Below, in pieces: positions 57,061 to 64,000 of a DNA stretch of 64,000 nucleotides. Source of the stretch: Podocnemis expansa (lineage: Eukaryota; Chordata; Testudines; Podocnemididae). Within the stretch, counting starts at the first letter, position 1. Every line of letters starts with the position of its first letter. Below the pieces are notes generated by a model that searched no databases, was not told where the DNA came from, and saw only the letters and a list, made by a program, of their open reading frames with translations. Made by a program: the position numbers and the translations under genes. Location of the stretch: positions 54,291,516 through 54,355,515 of the forward strand of contig ML681963.1 in NCBI GenBank assembly GCA_007922195.1, given 5' to 3'.

Positions 57061-59530
57061 TTTTAGGGAGCCCCCCAACGGGGAGTACTGAGCGGGGCGC
57101 TCTTTATTTCTAGGAGCACGGACAAATCGCCTTTTGGCTTGGGGCAGCGGCTGTGCACAATGGGGCAGCCGGGGAAAGCCGTGCGGCTCGCTCACTCCTC
57201 GCCTAGGAGCCACTCGAGGGAGAGGCTCAGGCGGGCAAACGCTGCCGGTGGAGGCAAGGGGCCGGCTGATTGCCCTGCAGAGGTGTCCTGAGTCGGCCAA
57301 GTCTCCTGCAACGACAAGGAAGGAGACCCAGCTCCTGGCCCTCCTGGGTGGTTTCCAGCATCCTGCCGATTTTTTCTTTGGGCCATCCTGACCTACAGCC
57401 CACCCCTGTAACCCCGACTCTGCCAGTTCCCCTTCTTGCTGACCGCCAGCGCTGTCTCTTTGCCCACACACACAGCTGTCCTGATGCTCCAGCTCCAAGC
57501 TGCGGCCCTTGCACCGCCACACACATCCCACTCTTGACCCCCTCTCCCATCATCCTGAGCTGAGTGATGGTTTGTGGGCTGGAAAATGTTCTGCCAGGGA
57601 CAAGGCTAAGGCTCCCAAACTCATCTCATTGCTTACCTGAATCTGAGTCTGGCTCCCATCTCTAGGGGGTCCAGAGGCGGCGTCTCTGATCCTCCGAGCA
57701 CAGAAGGAGGGGATGGCATTGCCACAATTGGAGTGAAGCAGCCATGAGCCTGCAGGGTGCCTTTTGGACTCTTGCTTTAGGTGCATGGCCCAGAAGGTTT
57801 GAAGCTGCCCCATGAAGAGGAGGCTCACACCACAGCCCCCTGCATTCTGCTCATCACGTTCCCTTTGCTGCCTGCCAAGTGCTGGGGGATGCCTTCAAAC
57901 TGGAAAGCAACATGACGGTTGCACAAGTGTGTGAAAGCACCTGAGTCTTTGCCTGGGTGAGGTGGCAGGAGGGAGGCTGAATGCTAACACCACTGCCCAT
58001 GCATGCCGGGGTGCATGGCTGCAGCAGCACGTGAGTGTACCTGGCTCTAGCCTCACACATGTGTGAATGTACACTAGTGTAAGTTTGACTGTGTCTAAGT
58101 ATGTGCCTGTGTCACTGGCTGTGTGTAGTAGAAAGTGAGAGCATGAGACCTAGTTGAACAGGCCAGGTTGGGGGCCTGAGTGGGAAATGGGCCCTGCTGC
58201 TATAAAGCAAGGTTAGCAGAAGTCAGGCTGTGACCCTGCGTGCGAGGTCACTGCAAAAGAACAACACTGGTATTGCAAAACACATGGTTCTTCCTAAAGA
58301 AGTGCTAGGCACAAGATATCCAGGCAAGCATATTCCAAAACCAGCAATGGGACATGCTCACTCTCCAGAGATGACAAGGACACCCTGATGCCTCTTAAGG
58401 ATAGGGTTAGGAGAACAGAGTAGTTAATATGTTTTGATCAAACCATCAGGTAGAAGGTAAAGGTGGTGCCTCACTTCATGGGGGGGCCACGCTCTGTAAT
58501 GTGTTTCTCTCAGTATAAAAAAGATGGTCTCAAAGGGAATGTCTTTGGCTGAGTGATGAATGGAAATCCCATCGTTTACTGAGCTGGCCCATTGTTTCAG
58601 CATCCATGTATTAAATGGACTTGTAGCACATATAAGGTGCTTTTACAGTGCCTTGTCAGCAATTAACCTGGCCTTGTGCCTTTGTTACTGAAAGGCATCT
58701 CTTTTCTTACTGGATAATCCAATCATGGTCTGCTATATTGGCTATTTGGCCAGAGCTGGGACAGCAAACACACTGAGAGAACACACACGCAGCCAACACC
58801 TGACCACTGTGAACATCAATATGTGCACACGCGTAAATGTATGAATGAGTCATTTTGTTTCAGGGTAATTGTCTCTGTATTTGAGAGGAAATTTCACATG
58901 GGTGCCCTCACTGAAATGAGCCACCTTCCCTATCCAACAGCCTCTGGAACCTGCTCCTGGCTCACCATGCTTTACTGGCTGTCACCACTCCAGTACCCTA
59001 ATCCAAGCAGTTCAGATTCATCTCCCCAAGGCAGACAAGAGAGGTGGTCTCCAGTCTCCCCTAGTGGATGTCCCCTCCTCATCAGGGCAAGGTGACACTG
59101 ACTGGTGCAGTTTCCCTGCATTTGCACAGGAAAGCTGAGAGTTGCCACTTTTGGTTGGCTGTACACCTGGAGCATGTGGAGGCTGTTCTCCTGGAGTTCA
59201 TCTTGACATAATCCTTAACTGAAGATTCATCTTTAATTCCTGGAGACTCCAGGACAATCCTGGAGGGTTGACAGCTCTAGCTGAAAGATAGTCATGGATT
59301 ATTTCACTCCCAGCTGGCTAGGCTTGCTAAAAGAGTCCAGTAAAGAGACACTGGCTTGATGAATTTGAGCCTACCTCCCTCTCGAGGTGATCATAAGAGC
59401 AGGTCACATACTACCAACTCGCAGCTTTATCTCTGTGGTTCTTGTAGGACATGTGCTATTCAGTCTGCAGATTCTAGACCCTGTCCCTGGTTACACAGGT
59501 GTAGTATGCTATAGTACAATGCTCCTGGCC
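57061..59530. other. Gene-free tract downstream of the CpG island
   Basis: No exon was recognised. TGTG-rich words cluster at 58020-58130. A repeat-free, AT-richer block at 58560-58750 ('ccattgtttcagcatccatg', 'gtcagcaattaacctggcct', 'tggataatccaatcatggtc') is a candidate for conserved non-coding DNA. A dispersed 'ctggagactccaggacaatc' word occurs at 59243. Confidence 0.35.
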
Positions 59531-59900
59531 CAGGGCTGGTCGGTGGACTAGGCGGTTGCCTAAGGCAGTGATTTTCAAACTTAGAGTCAGGACCCAGTAC
59601 TGGGTCATGGACCCTCAGACATTGGGTTGTGGTGCCCCTTGCTGCCAAAAGACTGGAACACGTTGCTCAGAGATGTAATTGCTGGGTCATGAGCATAAAT
59701 GATTTTTTTTCAACTGGGTCCCCAGGAAAAAAGTTTGACAACTATTGGCCTAGGGCACCAGGTTTTAATGGGTGCCAAATTAGACGGAAGTGATTCTTGT
59801 TCTATTTTTTTTAAAAATTAATATATTATCTTTTAGAACATGGGGGAGGGGGCAAAGTCATAGTTCACCTAGGGTGCCAAAAACCCTTGGGCCAGCCCTG
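59531..59900. mobile_element. hAT-type transposon, outer element of a nested pair
   Basis: Ends cagggctgg and ccagccctg form inverted termini, with an 8-bp flanking duplication tcctggcc at 59523-59530 and gcctgacc at 59901-59908 (6 of 8). The element's own sequence is split: 59531-59565 and 59748-59900, about 188 bp once the inner insertion is set aside. Just inside the right end it reads 'ctagggtgccaaaaaccctt', typical of hAT copies with 'gggtttttggcaccctag' subtermini. Confidence 0.7.
59566..59747. mobile_element. hAT-type transposon, inner element of a nested pair
   Basis: A 182-bp unit with left end cagtgattttcaaactta and right end aaaagtttgacaactattg, flanked by gcctaagg at 59558-59565 and gcctaggg at 59748-59755 (7 of 8). 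It lies wholly inside the 59531-59900 element, so it inserted later. It is too short to encode anything. Confidence 0.78.
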
Positions 59901-59908
59901 GCCTGACC

Positions 59909-60569
59909 TATGCTAGGAGGGAACAATAAGCCTTGCCTGGGAAATAGCTACATCCTACTGAGTGTAACCTACAATGCAGGTCTCTCCCTGCCCTTGAGTT
60001 AGTGATCTGGGAATCGCTCAGGAGCAAGGAACTGAATTGCCCTGGCCACAGGGTTATGCCATAACTGTCCAGTCTTCCTCCTCCCCGATCAATGCAAAGC
60101 CCATGGTGCAACAAGGAGATTCTTTTCTGCCCTTCACACATCAAACCCCTCACAACATGCAGCATAATTCACTAATAATAATAATTATGGCAAGCACCAG
60201 CTAGAAGTGCAATAAAATAATAAACTGGTTAACGCCTCACTGCGTGCCCAGGAAAGGAAACGCACTGATCAGCACATGCCCTTCGGTTGGATTTTTACTG
60301 CTACTGGGTTGCTCTCAGAGTACTGAAGACCTATTGTTGCAATAATAATAGGCTGAGCTGTGCAGATTCTGCTCCCCCAAGGTAAGCCAAAGAAAATCCC
60401 TCTTCTATTCAGTGGCGGCTGGATGACTTTAACAGGGGCTCGGCCAGGAACTGTTCAAATCTTTTCTCCTTTCACTCACTGGCATTTAAAATAAACCATG
60501 TGGAAGCTTAATCCTGTAATCGACTGGCTTTGCCTTTAGTTTTTTGCCCTTTGCCACACACGGGGTGGT
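59909..60569. other. Gene-free interval
   Basis: AT-richer sequence with 'actaataataataattatgg' near 60170. No exon was recognised. Confidence 0.35.
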
Positions 60570-60750
60570 TTATTGTAGGGTCGCTCATGTGTGTTATGCA
60601 CAATGGTTTGTCACAGAGGGTCACTGGTGATTGCTGTGCATGTCAGTGTCAAGGCAGAGGCTGCTTTGCACACAGCTTGTTATTGCAGGGTCATTTCTTG
60701 AGTGCTGTAAACACAGGTTTGTAGGCTGGCGTGTTATTGTAGGAGTCAGT
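60570..60750 (+). repeat. Imperfect local repeat of 'ttattgtagggtc'
   Basis: The word appears as ttattgtagggtc (60570), ttattgcagggtc (60680) and ttattgtaggagtc (60734), with a further gggtcactgg near 60618 and 'gcacaatggtttgt'/'acacaggtttgta' partners. The spacing is irregular, so it looks like a worn-down tandem array rather than a clean minisatellite. Confidence 0.35.
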
Positions 60751-61376
60751 GGCTGAGGAAAAGCATTAACACAGAGACAGGGTGAGTGGACTTTGCAAAC
60801 TGACTAAAAGGTAAAACAAGCTGGGACAAGATGGGGCCACTCCAGTCTTCCATTGGCTTCCCATTGCAGGAGGTGGCAGGGTCCCGCTCTAGTCACTTCC
60901 CCATCTGCTTCTTCCACCTCAGCTCCAGCCCAGTGCCCATGGCCCTGGCGGTCACTTAGGAAACAAGCAGGTGGAAGGACAGCACCGGATGCCTCCGGCA
61001 CTCCCATTTCCCCTGTGCTGTCACTCAGGCTCCCTGTCTGGATCACTCCTCTCATTCACAGAGAGGCCTGAGGCTCCAACAAGTCAGCAAAGCCCAGTGC
61101 CCAAACTGCACCATTGGCACTCCCAGCCCTTTACCCAACATCCAAGCCAAAGCACACACCATTGCTGGGGGCCTGCTCCCACTGCCCTCCAGCAGTATCT
61201 CCATTCCAGGGTCTTAACTCTTTCACAGCTGGGCTTCCTCCATAGCAAACATAAAGCTGGCTCTGCTCCACTCCACCAAGACCAGGCAAGTTGGGGATTT
61301 GCCCAGCATCACACAACCAGTCACCAGAGCCAAAACACAGGAGTCCTGAGCCCAGGGATTTAGCCACTAGACCTTG
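60751..61376. other. Gene-free interval with MIR-like remnant
   Basis: No exon was recognised. A MIR-like antisense remnant at about 61285-61375 includes 'caagttggggatttgcccag', 'catcacacaaccagtcacca' and 'gatttagccactagaccttg'. The hAT element at 61385 inserted at its end. Confidence 0.4.
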
Positions 61377-61384
61377 CACTAAAG

Positions 61385-61907
61385 CAGTGGTTCCCAACCT
61401 GCAGTCCACTTACCCCTGGTGGGCCACAGAGTGGCTCCAGGGGGTCCGTGAACAGGCTGGGAGCTGGGGCCATATGCCACAGGGGTCTCCAGTTCCCACG
61501 GAGACCCAGGCTTCTGGTTCCCCCAGGCAGGGAGTTTTTAAATCTCTGACCCTGACTGAGCATGCTTTGCATGCTTAGGGAGAGCAGCCTCGGGGGGTGA
61601 CCAGATGTAGCAGTGCAGCTGGTGGCCAGGGAAGGCAGAGGAAGGAGGCCTGGGGGGGGTTGGGGATGGAGAACCAGCAAGGGGGGGTGAAGAACAGGCT
61701 GGGAACATGGGGAGGGGGGGAGAGGGCCATGGCTGCGGTGGCTCCCACTCCCCAAGAGGAGAATTGCGTGGGCCCAGTTCTGCCCTGTGCGGGCCCGATT
61801 TTGCCTGCGGTGGTGCAGCTGCGCAAGCACTCTCCAGGGGGCTGCAAATATTTTTTTTTTTTTAACTACAAAGGGGTCCCCAGCCTTAAAAAGGTTGGGA
61901 ACCCCTG
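61385..61907. mobile_element. hAT-type non-autonomous transposon, family A, copy 2
   Basis: A 523-bp element with ends cagtggttcccaacct and aggttgggaacccctg, better preserved than copy 1 at 27967. It is flanked by an 8-bp duplication cactaaag at 61377-61384 and cactaaaa at 61908-61915 (7 of 8). It has the same internal order as copy 1, including 'gtgggccacagagtgg', 'ccccaggcagggagttttta', gagcatgc words and the T-run before 'aactacaaaggggtcccca'. No transposase is present. Confidence 0.9.
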
Positions 61908-61915
61908 CACTAAAA

Positions 61916-62341
61916 GATATAAGGTCCATAGAGGGGAGGGTCCTTATGGTCACTAGGCTGCAATCGGTAGATCAGGATTCAGTTCCCTGCTGTGCCACAG
62001 ATTTCCTGCTGACTTGGGCCCATCGATAATAATCCTTGTCTTTTCGGATCCTCTGGTCTTCTAGGCTGTTCTTTTGCACAGCATACAGCACCTGAACTCA
62101 TGTGGGCTCTTGTAACCAACACAGGCAAGAACTTCCTAGACTACCAGTTGGATCCCAGGTCCCAGTGTGAGCTGAGTGGGGTGGTTAGCTGGGTCGGGTG
62201 GCTCTCCCCTCCTTGCACTGGAGGCACATGACTGACTGTGGGACTCCAGGCACAGAGGGGCTGAGGCAAGGGAGCAAAGAAGCAGACTGCTGTTCCTAGA
62301 ACAATTTCTCTTGACTTCAGAGATCGGTAATATTAAGCAGG
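61916..62341. other. Gene-free interval
   Basis: No exon or repeat was recognised between two hAT-type elements. The minus-strand frame 62136-62444 has no domain and crosses the element boundary. Confidence 0.35.
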
Positions 62342-62922
62342 CAGGGCCAAACTGTGGCTCTTGAATGAAAAAGCACAGCTCACAGAAGAAAGCCAGAGGA
62401 AAGCTGCCCCAGCCTAGGAGTTTTAAATCTCCCACCCTGAGCATGCTTAGGCGAGAGCCTCAGCCTGTGCCTAGCCACAAGAACAGCCATATTGGATGCT
62501 CACCCCAGCCAGGGCTTAAAGCAAGGGGAGCAAGCCCCAGCCTGTGCCTAGCCGCCAGAGTGGCCAGGTAAGGGGTTCGGGGGGGGGATTGGCCCAGGGG
62601 AGCCACCGTCAGGGCCTGGGGATTAGAGAGGGGATTGGGATGGCAGGGAGAAGCAGTGGCATGGTCAGAGGGAGCGGGGAGAAGCGAAGTTTTTGCTGTA
62701 TAAGTAGGCCTAGTTTTCATGGTAACCTTAACTGATTATTAGAATCTGACATTAGGAGGATCAGTATTGCCCTCTTTTTACAATAAAATTAAAGTATGCA
62801 ATGAATTTTAAACTTGGCAGTTTTGGAGTAGGCAAAATATGGCTATATGCCTCAGTGCAGCTCTTGAAGGCATAATAATCAACTTGCGTGGCTCTCAAGT
62901 TCCATAAATTTGGCCACCCCTG
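62342..62922. mobile_element. hAT-type non-autonomous transposon, family B, copy 2
   Basis: The left end cagggccaaactgtggctc is a worn form, lacking a few bases compared with the expected end; the right end is aatttggccacccctg. The interior matches 42372-42816 in order ('ctcttgaatgaaaaag', 'attagaatctgacattag', 'acaataaaattaaagtatgc', 'catggctatatgcctcagtg'-like). It is longer because of an extra GC-rich central part (about 62405-62690). The flanks taagcagg and tactagag do not form a convincing duplication, so the left end may be damaged. Confidence 0.75.
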
Positions 62923-63179
62923 TACTAGAGAAACAAAAACAAGGGAGGGGCAGGTGCAGCTCAGACTCCAGCATCTCTCAGGAGGACAGTGATGTGATGC
63001 CCCTGCTCTCTCAGCCAGCCCCTGTAGTTCCCCAGCAGTCTCTTTGTCACATCTGAAATGGGGAGGGACATGAAAGTCTAGGGAAATGATAGACTATTTC
63101 CTCAGCCTGTGGGGCCAGGGACCCTTGGAGAAGTTATTGGCACCCAGGACAGCTCCAGAAATAATCTATAGCTCTACAT
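62923..63179. other. Short gene-free interval
   Basis: Nothing was recognised between two hAT-type elements. Confidence 0.35.
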
Positions 63180-63354
63180 CGCTCTTCCAGTTAAGCTGTG
63201 CGCATGTGCACACACACACAGGTTGTGAAACCTGCACACACACCAAAGTGTGCACACAAAAAAATAAATTCAACTAGAGCACACAAAGAAAGTTTTTGTG
63301 CACACACAAAAATTTTTCATGCACACAGCCTACGAAAAATTAGAGGGAACACTG
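63180..63354. mobile_element. hAT-type transposon ending 'aaaaattagagggaacactg'
   Basis: The right terminus, read on the minus strand, is cagtgttccctctaattttt, a well-known amniote hAT end. The left terminus cgctcttccagttaa is a diverged partner (about 10 of 15). It is flanked by an 8-bp duplication ctctacat at 63172-63179 and ctctacac at 63355-63362 (7 of 8). The interior is CA-rich ('tgcacacacacacaggttgt', 'gtgcacacacaaaaattttt'), as usual in this family. Confidence 0.8.
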
Positions 63355-63362
63355 CTCTACAC

Positions 63363-64000
63363 ATTTTGGGGGGCATACAATATACTTAAATAAAAACTTC
63401 ATCCTCCAAGGTGGAGATTTTGGAGTAAATGGAAAAGAAGGAACAAAAGCAGCAGCTGGTAAGGGGCATGGTGCCCACTGGGACTGTGAAAAGCTTTGCT
63501 CAAACACTTCTGGCCATGCCCCTCCACTCCAACCAGCTACTGCCTTGGAAACTCCAGTGTTAGGACCCCTCCCAGATCTGCCACTTCGCCTAATCCTGCC
63601 CTCCAGGACTCGGCACCCCCACGCTGGGATCATGGGAATCCTGTCCTGTCCTGTGGGGAAATCCAGGCCCTCAGTGACCTGGGTAAGCCTGGGGTCACAG
63701 CTCTGTGCCATGCGCCATCAGAGTTCAGTAGGTCGCTACAGCCATATAGGCTAAGCTTGATCCACTAGCCTGGCCAGAACCAGATCCCAGCTCATCCCCA
63801 GAGGAGCCCTCAGAGGGGCCAAGCTGGAGGGACCACAGGCCCCTATTCCAGCCTGAGCTGACTGTTCTGGCCATCTCACTGCACCAACAGAGCACCAGCT
63901 CCAACAAAATGACCCCAGTTGCTGTCATGGTGCCACTCTCCCCAGGAGAAGCCATGTGAATCTGGGCAAGGCAGCCGGCAGTGCACCAGTCCTCCAGCAG
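63363..64000. other. Gene-free end of window
   Basis: No exon, RNA gene or repeat was recognised. Frames such as 63340-63711 (minus) have no domain. Confidence 0.35.

Noticed and set aside
55778..57066. Long plus-strand frames (up to about 406 codons) across the CpG island
   Set aside because: The sequence is so GC-rich that stops are rare in most registers on both strands. The products are low-complexity Pro/Arg/Ala/Gly and have no domain, and the frame also runs through a CR1-tailed repeat. I keep the promoter call but not a coding call.
60413..60450. Possible hAT left end 'cagtggcggctggatgac'
   Set aside because: The CAG start and composition look right, but I found no matching inverted right end or 8-bp duplication nearby.

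Overview
The window is nuclear DNA from an amniote vertebrate, most likely a sauropsid and probably a turtle; this is inferred, and a crocodilian is not excluded. The reasons are the repeat content: CR1 LINE fragments in both orientations with the usual CR1 3' ends, MIR/CORE-SINE-like fragments, a short SINE-like piece joined to a CR1-type tail, many short hAT-type transposons with 8-bp target duplications, a GAGCTTTCGTGGG-type dispersed repeat common in chelonian sequence, a Ty3/gypsy LTR element and a solo retroviral LTR. I find no host gene with recognisable exons. Open frames of 60-400 codons are frequent, but almost all look like chance frames in GC- and CA-rich DNA.

Layout. Positions 1-19400 are gene-free, with old SINE/LINE fragments, one hAT-type element (8045-8388), a CA microsatellite and two CA/TG-rich tracts. 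Positions 19409-24777 hold the one clear coding unit: a near full-length Ty3/gypsy retrotransposon, probably Mag-like, with short LTRs, a 5-bp target duplication, a tRNA-Leu-type primer binding site, gag with zinc knuckles, protease, reverse transcriptase, RNase H and integrase. It is broken by two TAG and one TGA codons, two frameshifts and a 770-bp solo LTR of another retrovirus-like family inserted in gag. One residue in each of the RT and integrase active sites is also changed. Its two LTRs differ at only three bases plus one 3-bp indel.

Positions 25600-55700 are again gene-free and repeat-rich: CR1 fragments, five hAT-type or related insertions, a hairpin-forming dispersed repeat (53888-54077), microsatellites and several AT-rich stretches that look like possible conserved non-coding DNA. 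At 56310-57060 there is a strong CpG island with GC boxes, the only promoter-like sequence in the window; a CR1-tailed SINE-like fragment lies beside it. The final 7 kb carries more hAT-type elements, including one nested inside another (59531-59900).

No new coding system is evident. The informative material is transposon archaeology: a decayed gypsy copy whose LTRs look younger than its interior, and nine hAT-type insertions, eight of which have target duplications that match at 6 to 8 of 8 positions.
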